From NCBI GenBank assembly GCA_016787085.1, contig JAEUVJ010000013.1:1-64000 (forward strand): a stretch of 64,000 bases of DNA. The letters run 5' to 3'. Positions 34,451-43,807 of this stretch are shown here, in pieces. The DNA comes from Chitinophagaceae bacterium (lineage in GTDB: Bacteria > Bacteroidota > Bacteroidia > Chitinophagales > Chitinophagaceae). The position numbers and the translations under genes are program-made. The first letter of the stretch is position 1. The number at the start of each line of letters is the position of its first letter. The notes under the pieces were generated by a model. It ran no database searches. It worked only from the letters and a program-made list of their open reading frames with translations, and was not told the origin of the DNA.

Positions 34451-35473
34451 ATGGGCACTTCTTTTTACAAAAAAAGATTAAACTCCGCGCAATATGTTTC
34501 CGGGATATTAAAAGGAGACCGGATATTACTGAGTAAAGCGATCACTCTCATTGAAAGCAAACTACCATCGGACAATGCGTTGGCAGAAAACGTATTGGAG
34601 CAATTGCTCCCTCATACAGGAAAGTCATTGCGTATTGGCATTACAGGAGTACCGGGAGTTGGCAAAAGTTCTTTTATTGAATCGTTCGGCAAGTTTCTGA
34701 CATCGTTACGAAAAAAGACAGCGGTGTTGACAATAGATCCTTCCAGTCAGCGGTCAAAAGGAAGCATTTTAGGTGATAAAACACGGATGGAAGAACTGGC
34801 CAACGATCCAATGGCTTTTATACGACCCTCTGCTGCCGGTGATACATTAGGAGGAGTTAACTCAAAAAGCCGGGAGACTATTTTATTATGTGAAGCTGCA
34901 GGGTTTGAGGTTATCATAGTAGAAACTGTAGGGGTGGGCCAAAGTGAGACAGCAGTCAGAGGGATAGTAGATTTTTTTCTGTTGCTGATGCTGGCAGGAG
35001 CCGGCGATGAACTGCAGGGAATAAAAAAAGGTATCATGGAAATGGCCGATGCTATAGCTGTTACTAAGGCTGACGGTGATAATATCCGAAAAAGTGAATT
35101 GGCAAAAAGGGAATACCAAAATGCATTGCATATGTTCCCGCCGAATGAAAATGGCTGGTATCCAAAAGTAGTTACTTGTTCTTCGCTGAATAAAACAGGG
35201 ATACAGGAAATATGGGACATCATTCTTCAGTATGAAGAAATAATGAAAAGCAAAGGCTATTTTCAAAGTAACCGCCAGCAGCAAAACATTTCCTGGATGA
35301 AAGAAGCGATCTCTTATTACCTGCAGACAGCCTTTTATAATACTGATGAAGTAAAAAAAATGATAGCGCTGAAAACAAAAGAAGTCGGGAACGGTACCAC
35401 ACCCGCTATCATGGCCGCCAAAGAAATGCTGAGCCTGTTTTTTCAACAACCGGGTAACCCTGATGAAGTATAA
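34451..35473 (+). CDS. meaB: MeaB GTPase chaperone of methylmalonyl-CoA mutase
   Basis: 340 residues, usual MeaB/ArgK length. P-loop GITGVPGVGKSS (residues 63-74), DPSSQRSKGSILGDKTRM, ETVGVGQSE and TKADGDN for guanine recognition. It loads and protects adenosylcobalamin in the mutase. Its divergent placement next to the mutase array supports the function. Convergent with the purF-like gene with 12 bp between stops. Confidence 0.95.
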   Translation: MGTSFYKKRLNSAQYVSGILKGDRILLSKAITLIESKLPSDNALAENVLEQLLPHTGKSLRIGITGVPGVGKSSFIESFGKFLTSLRKKTAVLTIDPSSQRSKGSILGDKTRMEELANDPMAFIRPSAAGDTLGGVNSKSRETILLCEAAGFEVIIVETVGVGQSETAVRGIVDFFLLLMLAGAGDELQGIKKGIMEMADAIAVTKADGDNIRKSELAKREYQNALHMFPPNENGWYPKVVTCSSLNKTGIQEIWDIILQYEEIMKSKGYFQSNRQQQNISWMKEAISYYLQTAFYNTDEVKKMIALKTKEVGNGTTPAIMAAKEMLSLFFQQPGNPDEV

Positions 35474-35485
35474 CAATGACAGGGA

Positions 35486-37333
35486 TCAATAACCTCTTAC
35501 ATTCTTTCCTTCCATATAATTCATAAAGGCCCGGTTCACCACTTTGTTACCCCCTTCTGTAGGATAATTACCGGTAAAATACCAGTCACCAAGGTTACTG
35601 GGACAGGCCTTGTGCAGGTCCTCTATACTCTGGAAAATCACATCTACCGGGATGGACACCTCCGGCGGCGTGATCAGTTGAGCGATCTTTTTCGATATCT
35701 CTTCTGCTGTAAACGGCTTGTATAATTGCTGCACTACATTCTCGGTATGCAACTGGTTATTTCGCTGCAACGTTTTACATTTTTCCAGCAACTCTTTCAG
35801 GCAATCTGTTTTGCCTCTTTCTTTCATCAGTTCAACCGCTGCATTAAATGCAATGAAATCGCCCATCTTGCTCATATCAATACCATAGCAATCGGGATAG
35901 CGTATCTGCGGCGAGGAAGAAACAACAATGATACGTTTGGGTTTTAAACGGGACAGCATCCGGATGATGCTTTCCTTTAGGGTGGTTCCCCTTACAATAG
36001 AATCGTCGATCACCACCAGCGTATCCTGTCCAGGTCTTACGGTGCCATACGTAATATCATAGACGTGCTGCACCATTTCATTGCGGCTGGCATCTTCGGT
36101 GATGAATGTCCGCATCTTCACATCTTTGATAGCAATCTTTTCTATGCGAATGCGCCGGTTGATCATTTCCGACAGTTTCTCTGCATCATAATCTTTGCCC
36201 CAGCTCATGATCTTCTCGATCTTTACTTTGGCGAGGTAATCTTCCATGCCTTTTACCATGCCGTAAAAAGCCACTTCTGCGGTGTTGGGTATAAAGGAGA
36301 AAATAGTATTCTTCAAGTCGTGGTCAATCGCTTTCAATACCTGCTCGCTGAGATTATACCCGAGAGCCGTCCTTTCTTTATATATTTTTTCATCGCTGCC
36401 CCTGGAAAAATAGATACGCTCAAAACTGCAGGCCTTTCTTTCTTTGGGCTCCAGTATCTGCGTGATCTCTATTTCATGGTCCTCGTTGACGATCAGCGCC
36501 TGCCCGGGCATCAGTTCCTTCACTTCATTTTCACCTACATTGAAAGAGGTGCGGATCGCCGCTCTTTCGGAAGCCGCCACTACTACTTCATCATTAATGT
36601 AATAATAAGAAGGACGAATGCCGTGTGCATCACGAAAAACAAAACCGATACCATTTCCCGTCATACCACCAACATGAAAACCGCCATCAAACAAAGGCAG
36701 TGTTTTCTTCAACACCTTTTTAATATCCATTTTTTGCGGCGATGCCTCATCTTCTTTGCATAAAAAAGTATGCATCAGTTCGATCATTGCAGCCAGATCG
36801 CTGAAACGTACATTGGGATGTGGTTCCTTACCGATCAGTGTAAAAAGGTCGTCGGAATTGACAATATTGAAATTCCCGGCGAGTGCAAGATTGCGTGCAG
36901 GGATCGTATCCCGGTTGATGAATGGATGACAGTACTCGAGCTTATTCTTTCCTTGTGTGCCATAGCGAAGATGACCGATCATCTGCTCGCCAAGAAAACT
37001 GACATGTCCTTTCATCAACCCCGGATGATTGCGGATGCCGGGATGATACTCTTCCAGTTCTGCAACCTCTTTTCCGATCTGCTGAAAAATATCTGCAATG
37101 GCCTGAGGGGCATTGCTCCGTTTGCGGTGCATGAAGGGATAGCCCGGCTCTACATTCAGCTTGACAGTGGCAACACCTGCTCCATCCTGGCCACGATTAT
37201 GTTGCTTTTCCATCAGCAGGTACAATTTGTTCAGGCCCCAGAGTACCGTGCCGTATCGCTGCTGGTAATACGAAAAGGGTTTCCTCAGACGGATGAATGC
37301 TAAGCCGCATTCGTGCTTGATTGGATCGCTCAT
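35486..37333 (-). CDS. purF: Amidophosphoribosyltransferase-like glutamine amidotransferase
   Basis: 615 residues; typical PurF is 470-510. N-terminal class II glutaminase with C9 in HECGLAFI preceded by an 8-residue leader, so processing to expose Cys is needed. The NRGQDGAG loop and GHLRYGTQGKN are present. The phosphoribosyltransferase part has the PRPP loop LVVIDDSIVRGTTLKESI (about 430-447). The extra 100 residues at the C-terminus have no motif I recognise. Catalyses the first step of purine synthesis, or is the longer paralogue found in Bacteroidota; symbol is tentative. A perfect TACCTTTGC element lies 12 nt before the ATG. Confidence 0.82.
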   Translation of the reverse strand: MSDPIKHECGLAFIRLRKPFSYYQQRYGTVLWGLNKLYLLMEKQHNRGQDGAGVATVKLNVEPGYPFMHRKRSNAPQAIADIFQQIGKEVAELEEYHPGIRNHPGLMKGHVSFLGEQMIGHLRYGTQGKNKLEYCHPFINRDTIPARNLALAGNFNIVNSDDLFTLIGKEPHPNVRFSDLAAMIELMHTFLCKEDEASPQKMDIKKVLKKTLPLFDGGFHVGGMTGNGIGFVFRDAHGIRPSYYYINDEVVVAASERAAIRTSFNVGENEVKELMPGQALIVNEDHEIEITQILEPKERKACSFERIYFSRGSDEKIYKERTALGYNLSEQVLKAIDHDLKNTIFSFIPNTAEVAFYGMVKGMEDYLAKVKIEKIMSWGKDYDAEKLSEMINRRIRIEKIAIKDVKMRTFITEDASRNEMVQHVYDITYGTVRPGQDTLVVIDDSIVRGTTLKESIIRMLSRLKPKRIIVVSSSPQIRYPDCYGIDMSKMGDFIAFNAAVELMKERGKTDCLKELLEKCKTLQRNNQLHTENVVQQLYKPFTAEEISKKIAQLITPPEVSIPVDVIFQSIEDLHKACPSNLGDWYFTGNYPTEGGNKVVNRAFMNYMEGKNVRGY

Positions 37334-37345
37334 TGCTAAGAAGCC

Positions 37346-37354
37346 GCAAAGGTA
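37346..37354 (-). promoter_or_regulatory. purF -7 element
   Basis: Minus strand TACCTTTGC, exact match to TAnnTTTGC, ending 12 nt before the ATG at 37333. Confidence 0.65.
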
Positions 37355-37378
37355 GGCGATCAGGATAAAAAGACCGTA

Positions 37379-38809
37379 TTAATTCCGCTTCCGGCGGAAG
37401 ATCACAGCTGCATTTTGCTGAAGGTCAGCGCTGAAGCGTACCTGGTAGGTTTCCTCGCCATCATGTACCACCAGCAAACCGGTATTGGGCGGATATTTTC
37501 CGAGGTTTTCGGCGTAAAGTACCAATGTCAGTGAGTCAAGCTTCCCGGCAGGTGCATAGATCGTTTTTTTAATGGCTGATACTTTCAATCCCTGCTTGGC
37601 AATGATCAGTTCTCCGTTTACCAGGACACTAACTGTATCTCCATCCACTTCACCGTTATCATACAGCGACAATTGAAGACTGTCGGATTTGAAGTAGACT
37701 GTTTGCTGCGAGGCTACCTTCCTTTCTGCTATAAATGTTGCGGCCTGAATTACCGCCGGTTTTACTTCGGCAGGCTGTATGACAGCCACTGGCTTTTCTT
37801 TTATGTCAGCCGCCATAGTTATCGTCTCCGCTTTCTTCACTTCTGCTCTGGTAGCCGTTTCATTATTGCCATTTTGTTGATCTACAAGTTTCTTAGCTAC
37901 AGCCGTTTCAACAGGACGTGTTTCCTGTTTAACTGCTATGGCTTGTTCTTCTTTCTTTACTTCTTTAATAACCGGTGCTGTGGCTTTTTCTTCTTTTACG
38001 GCAAGTGACCGTCTCGGCGGGTCTGCTGCAGGCTGCTGTTTTACTGTTACCGGTTCTGCACTTGCGGGAAATTCTTTCACTGTTTCCTTGATAACCGTTT
38101 CTGTTTTTGCATCTGCCCTGGTTTGCTTTGCTATTACCGCATCAGCAGGTTTGATGCCGGCAGTTGTGACCGGGTCCTTACTGCTTTCTTTTGCGATCAT
38201 CACCGGCTGCTGTTTTACCGGTTTTCTTACTGTTTCTTTATTCCTTTCAGCAATTTGGTTAGCTGCCAGTGCTTCTTTTTCTTTCTCCTTTTTTGCTTCC
38301 TGGTAAACAGCAATATCCTCCGTCATCTTCAACTCTTCAAGATGGGGAATGATCTTTGATTTTTCCATGTCCGGCTCAGTTGTCAGGTTCATTTTGCCGG
38401 ATACCGAGTAGAATTTCTTTGTCTGGTTGGTTTTCCAGTTGCCATCCATACGCCATACACTGTCCTGTGCATCAAAACGGAAAGTACTGATCATCTTTAC
38501 TCCTTTGTCCGGTTTGTGCGGGAAATTATGTGAGACCACATCATCATCTTTTACCTCACACAGGTCGCCTTCTACTGTTCCCTTCACCCGTTTGACGATA
38601 TAGTACAACGTGTCATTTACAATGAATGTGCTGCGGGAATAACCGAATACTTTATCCTTGTAATGGGTCAGAACTATCTCAAAAGACTGGTCTTTTCTGA
38701 CGGTGGTACTGTCATTACTGACCGTACCGACCCATAAGCCGGTCAAAGACTGGGCGTAGAATGCCAGCGGGAGAATTAAAAACAAGACAGTCAGTCTAAG
38801 GGTTTTCAT
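37379..38809 (-). CDS. Secreted protein with long Lys/Glu/Ala/Val low-complexity linker
   Basis: 476 residues. Signal peptide 1-19 (FYAQS). Residues 20-150 are a beta-rich domain beginning LTGLWVGTV, common in Bacteroidota secreted proteins. Residues about 170-355 are a disordered stretch of K, E, A, V, T and P. The C-terminal 105 residues form a compact domain (VYFKSDSLQLSLYDNGEVDGDTVSVLVNG), possibly a calcium-binding or adhesive beta domain. Function unknown; it could be a surface or matrix protein. Confidence 0.7.
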   Translation of the reverse strand: MKTLRLTVLFLILPLAFYAQSLTGLWVGTVSNDSTTVRKDQSFEIVLTHYKDKVFGYSRSTFIVNDTLYYIVKRVKGTVEGDLCEVKDDDVVSHNFPHKPDKGVKMISTFRFDAQDSVWRMDGNWKTNQTKKFYSVSGKMNLTTEPDMEKSKIIPHLEELKMTEDIAVYQEAKKEKEKEALAANQIAERNKETVRKPVKQQPVMIAKESSKDPVTTAGIKPADAVIAKQTRADAKTETVIKETVKEFPASAEPVTVKQQPAADPPRRSLAVKEEKATAPVIKEVKKEEQAIAVKQETRPVETAVAKKLVDQQNGNNETATRAEVKKAETITMAADIKEKPVAVIQPAEVKPAVIQAATFIAERKVASQQTVYFKSDSLQLSLYDNGEVDGDTVSVLVNGELIIAKQGLKVSAIKKTIYAPAGKLDSLTLVLYAENLGKYPPNTGLLVVHDGEETYQVRFSADLQQNAAVIFRRKRN

Positions 38810-38893
38810 GGTGCGATGATTGGATAGCTTTATGGTAAACGAAAAGCTGTGATTTACATTGTATAAAGAAAGGAGAAAATCAATGTAAAGCGA

Positions 38894-38926
38894 AATAAAA
38901 AACCGCCGGGAAATTACCAGCGGTTT
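38894..38926 (-). terminator. rho terminator
   Basis: Minus strand AAAACCGCTGG, 7-nt loop, CCGGCGGTTTT with one G-U pair, then TTTTTTATTT. It lies 33 bp after the rho stop. Confidence 0.72.
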
Positions 38927-38958
38927 TCAGTAAAATTCTATGATAAAACAAAGGAAGT

Positions 38959-40584
38959 CTAGCCATTCATACTCGCCAGGAACTCCTCATTGCTTTTGGT
39001 CCCACGCATACGTTTCAGTAATTCATTCATGGCCTCTTCGGTGTTCATATCGGTCAGGTAAACACGCAGCAGGTTCATTCTTTGCAGCACATCCCTTTCC
39101 AGCAGCAGGTCATCACGGCGGGTAGAAGAAGCTGTCAGATCAATCGCCGGATAAACACGCCTGTTGGAAAGCCTTCTGTCAAGCTGTAATTCCATATTAC
39201 CTGTTCCTTTGAACTCCTCAAATATCACCTCATCCATCTTAGAACCGGTATCTATCAATGCGGTAGCCAAGATGGTCAGCGAGCCGCCGTTTTCGATCTT
39301 ACGGGCAGCGCCGAAAAATTGTTTGGGCTTCTGCATGGCATTAGCTTCCACGCCACCTGACAACACTTTACCGGAAGCAGGTGCCACTGTATTGTGAGCA
39401 CGGGCCAGGCGGGTAATGGAATCCAGCAGGATCACTACATCATGTCCGCATTCCACCAGGCGTTTGGCTTTTTGTAAAGCAATAGTGGAAACTTTAACGT
39501 GTTTCTCTGCCGGTTCATCAAAGGTAGAAGCGATCACTTCTGCTTTTACACTCCGCTCCATATCGGTCACCTCTTCCGGTCTTTCATCCACCAGTACTAC
39601 CATCAGGTAGCATTCGGGATGGTTGGCAGCAATAGCATTAGCCACCGCCTTTAAGAGCATGGTCTTACCGGTCTTCGGCTGCGCCACTATCAAACCACGC
39701 TGTCCTTTTCCGATTGGGGTGAAGAGATCTATAATGCGGGTAGAATAATCAGAAGGTGTGGTGAAAAGATTCATCTTCTCAAATGGAAACAACGGAGTAA
39801 GGTAATCGAACGGCACCCGGTCACGGACCTCATCAGGTTTTTTTGAATTGATCGTATCTACTTTCAACAAAGCAAAGTATTTCTCCCCTTCTTTGGGAGG
39901 ACGTACAGCGCCATGAACTGTATCGCCTGTCTTCAGGCCAAACAATTTAATCTGCGATGGAGAAACATATACATCATCGGGTGATGATAAATAGTTGTAG
40001 TCCGAAGAACGGAGAAAGCCATATCCATCCGGCATCATTTCCAGTACGCCTTCTGATAAAATAACGCCATCAAACTCTATATTGAAATTTTGCTCACGAC
40101 GGGAAGGATAGACCTTATTCTGCCCGCGTTGTTCAGCGGTTTCTGCCGATTCATTATTTTCAGCCCGGGCTTCGTCTCCCGGATCGGTGTCACCGGATTC
40201 CTCAACCGTTACTTCCGGTTCCATTACCGGTTCCGCCTGTTCTTTCTCCTCTGTTTTCTTGCGTACTTTTTTGACAGGAGCGGCCTTATCTTCTTTCTTC
40301 GGTGGCATGTGATGTTTTTTTTGTGGTTTTTTTTCGTCGCCGCTTTCTTCCTCTACTACGGCTTCTTCAGTGGTGATACCAGTGGAAGTTTTAATGATGC
40401 GCTTTCTTTTGCCTTTGTCCTCAGCCTGTGCGGCACCTTTGGAACCGGCTATCGCCTGGCTATCGAGTATTTTATAAACAAGCCCCTGCTTGTCTAGTTT
40501 TTTGGCGTTGGGGATCTTGAGCTGCTCGGCTATGTCCAGCAGTTCAGGAACGAGCATATCGTTCAGTTGCAGAATATCATACAT
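38959..40584 (-). CDS. rho: Transcription termination factor Rho
   Basis: 541 residues (E. coli 419). N-terminal SAP-like helix (1-45), then a charged Lys/Glu/Pro insert (about 48-165) absent from E. coli, an RNA-binding OB domain ([20 protein letters not shown]...[14 protein letters not shown]) and the RecA-type ATPase: Walker A QPKTGKTM (302-309), [27 protein letters not shown] and the Q-loop [31 protein letters not shown]. Hexameric helicase that ends transcription. The long charged insert is usual in Bacteroidota Rho. Confidence 0.96.
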   Translation of the reverse strand: MYDILQLNDMLVPELLDIAEQLKIPNAKKLDKQGLVYKILDSQAIAGSKGAAQAEDKGKRKRIIKTSTGITTEEAVVEEESGDEKKPQKKHHMPPKKEDKAAPVKKVRKKTEEKEQAEPVMEPEVTVEESGDTDPGDEARAENNESAETAEQRGQNKVYPSRREQNFNIEFDGVILSEGVLEMMPDGYGFLRSSDYNYLSSPDDVYVSPSQIKLFGLKTGDTVHGAVRPPKEGEKYFALLKVDTINSKKPDEVRDRVPFDYLTPLFPFEKMNLFTTPSDYSTRIIDLFTPIGKGQRGLIVAQPKTGKTMLLKAVANAIAANHPECYLMVVLVDERPEEVTDMERSVKAEVIASTFDEPAEKHVKVSTIALQKAKRLVECGHDVVILLDSITRLARAHNTVAPASGKVLSGGVEANAMQKPKQFFGAARKIENGGSLTILATALIDTGSKMDEVIFEEFKGTGNMELQLDRRLSNRRVYPAIDLTASSTRRDDLLLERDVLQRMNLLRVYLTDMNTEEAMNELLKRMRGTKSNEEFLASMNG

Positions 40585-40817
40585 ACAAAAAGCTTGAAGT
40601 TTAACACAGTATCCAGATCAACACACTGAAATTTGAAAAAGATTGAGTTTATGTAAAAGGAATTGATAAAAGCCAGATGTGCCAACTAAGAGAGAAACGA
40701 ACTAATCTTCCTGTTCTCCGCTGCAATGTTACGGTCTTTTTCGTAAAAACAAAAATTTTTAGGCTGAGGGCCAAAGTTTTAACGACAATGACTGGTAAAG
40801 ACTGCGATCAAACCCGG

Positions 40818-41033
40818 TCAGTTCCTGAAAAACTCCGTCATTTCCGTACCGAGGGCATTGCTGATCTTTCTCAAAGTAAGAACGGTGATATTTGTTTTGC
40901 CAGACTCTATCCTTGACATGCTGGCTTTTTCAAAATCACACCGGATAGCCAGTTCATGCTGCGTTATCCCCTTTTTTATACGCAATTCTTTGATCCTTGC
41001 TCCAAGGGCTTCTAAGAATTTAATATCTGTCAT
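40818..41033 (-). CDS. XRE-family helix-turn-helix regulator
   Basis: 71 residues, a single HTH domain: ARIKELRIKKGITQHELAIRCDFEKASMSRIESGKTNITVLTLRKISNAL. No extra effector domain, so it may act as a constitutive dimeric repressor or need another partner. A perfect 12-bp palindrome TGACAATTGTCA lies 57 bp upstream of its ATG, a candidate autoregulatory operator in the gap shared with the divergent uvrB. Confidence 0.85.
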   Translation of the reverse strand: MTDIKFLEALGARIKELRIKKGITQHELAIRCDFEKASMSRIESGKTNITVLTLRKISNALGTEMTEFFRN

Positions 41034-41089
41034 ATCAATTATCGGTGATCAAATACCTGTAAGCTAATGTCGTTACGGATTATCCTCCA

Positions 41090-41101
41090 TGACAATTGTC
41101 A
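41090..41101. promoter_or_regulatory. Candidate operator: perfect 12-bp palindrome
   Basis: TGACAATTGTCA, perfect dyad, between the XRE gene (ATG 57 bp away) and uvrB. Likely bound by the XRE protein by position; unproven. Confidence 0.4.
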
Positions 41102-41272
41102 GGCTTTTATGTGATTGAAATCAAAAGCAAGATCCATACTGCATCGTCTATGACCCATAGGGAAAGACCCGTTTTTCATAGCAGGTTATTTCTTTTCAAA
41201 CCAGCAAGCAGTGGGTTTCCTGTAATTCTATGACGCAGCCTGGTGCCGGATTCAGTAAATTGCAAATCCTCT

Positions 41273-43315
41273 ATGCCATTCAAACTTCATGCACCGTTTC
41301 TCCCGGCCGGCGACCAGCCGGAAGCTATCCGTCAGCTGACAGAAGGGATACTTCATGGTGAAAAATACCAGACTCTTTTAGGTGTGACCGGCAGTGGTAA
41401 GACGTTTACCATCGCCAATGTGATCCAGGAGGTACAGCGGCCTACACTGGTACTTACCCATAACAAAACGCTGGTTGCACAACTATACGGCGAGTTCAGG
41501 CAATTCTTCCCGGAAAATGCCGTAGAGTATTTTGTTTCTTATTATGATTACTATCAGCCGGAAGCCTATATGCCGGTAAACGATGTGTATATTGAAAAGG
41601 ACCTTTCTATCAATGACGAGTTGGACAAACTGCGGTTGCGTGCCACCAGCAGTTTGCTGAGCGGCCGCCGGGATATCATTGTAGTGGCCAGCGTCAGCTG
41701 CATTTATGGTATGGGCAATCCTACCGATTATGAGAACGGGATCATACGCATCAATAAAGGCCAGACCATCTCCCGGCAGGCATTTCTTCATTCACTGGTG
41801 AATTCTTTATATAACAGAACAACGATCGAATTCAACCGCGGAACATTCCGGGTGAAAGGCGATACCGTTGATATTAATCTTCCTTATGTTGACTATGGTT
41901 ATCGTATCACTTTCTTTGGTGACGAGATAGAAGAAATAGAGAGTATAGACGTAGTGACGGGGAAACGGATCGGCAAAATGGAAAATGCAGCGATCTTCCC
42001 GGCTAATTTATATGTGGCGCCGAAAGATATCATGCAGCAGGTGATCTATGAGATACAGGATGAAATGATGGCCCAGGCAGAGTATTTTAAAAATACAGGC
42101 AAACTGATAGAAGCACAGCGGCTGAAAGAAAGGGTCGAATATGATCTTGAAATGATCCGCGAGCTGGGTTATTGCAATGGCATAGAAAATTATTCAAGAT
42201 TCTTTGACAGGCGCAGGCCAGGAACAAGGCCCTTCTGCTTACTGGATTATTTTCCAAAGGACTTTCTGATGGTAATAGACGAAAGCCACCAGACCATTCC
42301 CCAGGTAAGTGGTATGTATGGCGGTGACCGGAGCCGGAAACTGATATTGGTGGACTATGGCTTCCGTCTGCCCTCTGCATTAGATAACCGGCCCCTGAAC
42401 TTTCATGAATTTGAATCCCTGTTGAACCAAACCATTTTTGTTTCTGCCACACCGGATGATTTCGAGTTACAAAAAACCGATGGCGTAGTGGTAGAACAGG
42501 TAGTACGGCCAACCGGTCTGCTGGATCCTCCAATTGAAATACGCCCGAGTGTCAACCAGATAGATGACCTGCTCGACGAAATTGACAAACGGATAACCAA
42601 GGGCGACAGGGTATTGGTCACGACATTGACCAAGCGTATGGCGGAAGAGATGGACAAATACCTGCATCGCATTAATATCAAATCAAAATACATCCATAGC
42701 GAAGTGCATACGCTGGACAGGGTGGAAATACTCCGCCAGTTAAGACTCGGCGAGATTGACGTACTGGTGGGAGTAAACTTGTTGCGTGAAGGCCTGGACC
42801 TTCCCGAAGTTTCATTGGTAGCGATACTGGATGCCGACAAAGAAGGTTTTTTACGCAATGAAAAATCATTGACACAGACCGCAGGACGGGCGGCCCGGAA
42901 TGTGGATGGGCTGGTGATCTTCTATGCAGACAGTATGACGGAAAGCATGCAAAAGACGATTGATGAAACCAACCGGCGCCGTGAAAAACAGGTCGCTTAT
43001 AATATCGAACATGGCATCACGCCAAAAACGATCAGCAAGTCAACCAAAGAAGTCTTTGCCCAAACATCGGTGCTCGATATAAAGGGATATGACCCTGCTA
43101 ATCCTTATTCGATCGCACCCGACGAAGACATGATAACCGTGGCGGCTGAAGAACAGGAAGAATACAAAACCATTCCGCAGGTAGAAAAAGCCGTTACCAG
43201 GATACGGAAAGAGATGGAAAAAGCAGCCCGCGACCTTGACTTTATGGAAGCGGCCCGTTTAAGGGATGAGATGTTCCTGCTGCAAAAACAATTAGATGAA
43301 ATGAAAAAGCAGTAA
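41273..43315 (+). CDS. uvrB: Excinuclease ABC subunit B
   Basis: 680 residues from ATG 41273; a GTG ten codons earlier is less likely. Nucleotide-excision repair damage-verifying helicase. Walker A GVTGSGKTFT, the beta-hairpin YYDYYQPEAYMP, DESHQTIPQ, GVNLLREGLDLPEVSLVAILDADKEGF and QTAGRAARN helicase motifs; a C-terminal UVR helix pair for UvrC (RKEMEKAARDLDFMEAARLRDEM). Complete length. Confidence 0.97.
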   Translation: MPFKLHAPFLPAGDQPEAIRQLTEGILHGEKYQTLLGVTGSGKTFTIANVIQEVQRPTLVLTHNKTLVAQLYGEFRQFFPENAVEYFVSYYDYYQPEAYMPVNDVYIEKDLSINDELDKLRLRATSSLLSGRRDIIVVASVSCIYGMGNPTDYENGIIRINKGQTISRQAFLHSLVNSLYNRTTIEFNRGTFRVKGDTVDINLPYVDYGYRITFFGDEIEEIESIDVVTGKRIGKMENAAIFPANLYVAPKDIMQQVIYEIQDEMMAQAEYFKNTGKLIEAQRLKERVEYDLEMIRELGYCNGIENYSRFFDRRRPGTRPFCLLDYFPKDFLMVIDESHQTIPQVSGMYGGDRSRKLILVDYGFRLPSALDNRPLNFHEFESLLNQTIFVSATPDDFELQKTDGVVVEQVVRPTGLLDPPIEIRPSVNQIDDLLDEIDKRITKGDRVLVTTLTKRMAEEMDKYLHRINIKSKYIHSEVHTLDRVEILRQLRLGEIDVLVGVNLLREGLDLPEVSLVAILDADKEGFLRNEKSLTQTAGRAARNVDGLVIFYADSMTESMQKTIDETNRRREKQVAYNIEHGITPKTISKSTKEVFAQTSVLDIKGYDPANPYSIAPDEDMITVAAEEQEEYKTIPQVEKAVTRIRKEMEKAARDLDFMEAARLRDEMFLLQKQLDEMKKQ

Positions 43316-43458
43316 CTCGTAGATTTACCTGGCCGGGTAAAGTAGATATTCGAAATTTTATCAATTACAGTGAGTAAGACTTTGCATCTCTCGTTCTCCT
43401 GTCTATTTTAGATGCCAGAACGAGGTACCAATTTTTTAACCGAATCAATCCAATACCC

Positions 43459-43668
43459 ATGAAACGTCGTATCCGCCGCGTTGTAAATTTCTTTGCGTTC
43501 AACCTTCTTTTTTTCGCCCTTTACCTGAATTTTATTCATAAAGACAAACCCGGTTCCGGCGTTCCCGAACAAAATGTTCAGGCTACCGCCTCCGTGAAGG
43601 GAACTGTGCCTGTGGAACAGCCAGAAAAGTACCTGGCCCCGGCAACTGCTGCGGCTGAGCAACAATAA
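43459..43668 (+). CDS. Small single-span membrane protein
   Basis: 69 residues. Basic start KRRIRRVV, one hydrophobic span (about 9-26, FFAFNLLFFALYLNF) and a hydrophilic, proline/alanine-rich tail. Followed by a terminator, so it is an independent transcript. Unknown function; no family recognised. Confidence 0.58.
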   Translation: MKRRIRRVVNFFAFNLLFFALYLNFIHKDKPGSGVPEQNVQATASVKGTVPVEQPEKYLAPATAAAEQQ

Positions 43669-43732
43669 GTCATTTTCCGCTGCAAACCTTTTTCATTTAC
43701 CACACAAGCAAAGCAGAGTTTTAGATAACACT

Positions 43733-43760
43733 AGCCCTGGTTTTTACCGGGGCTTTTGTG
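43733..43760 (+). terminator. Terminator after the small membrane protein gene
   Basis: Stem AGCCCTGGT / ACCGGGGCT (43733-43741 and 43746-43754, one G-U pair) with TTTT loop, then TTTTGTGTTTT. Confidence 0.78.
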
Positions 43761-43807
43761 TTTTATGCACCTCATGCCGCAATAGCTGAAATAGTTAACT
43801 TAGGGGC

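Noticed and set aside
43324..43341. TTTACC/GGTAAA hairpin after uvrB
   Set aside because: Only 6 bp with no T-run; too weak to call a terminator.
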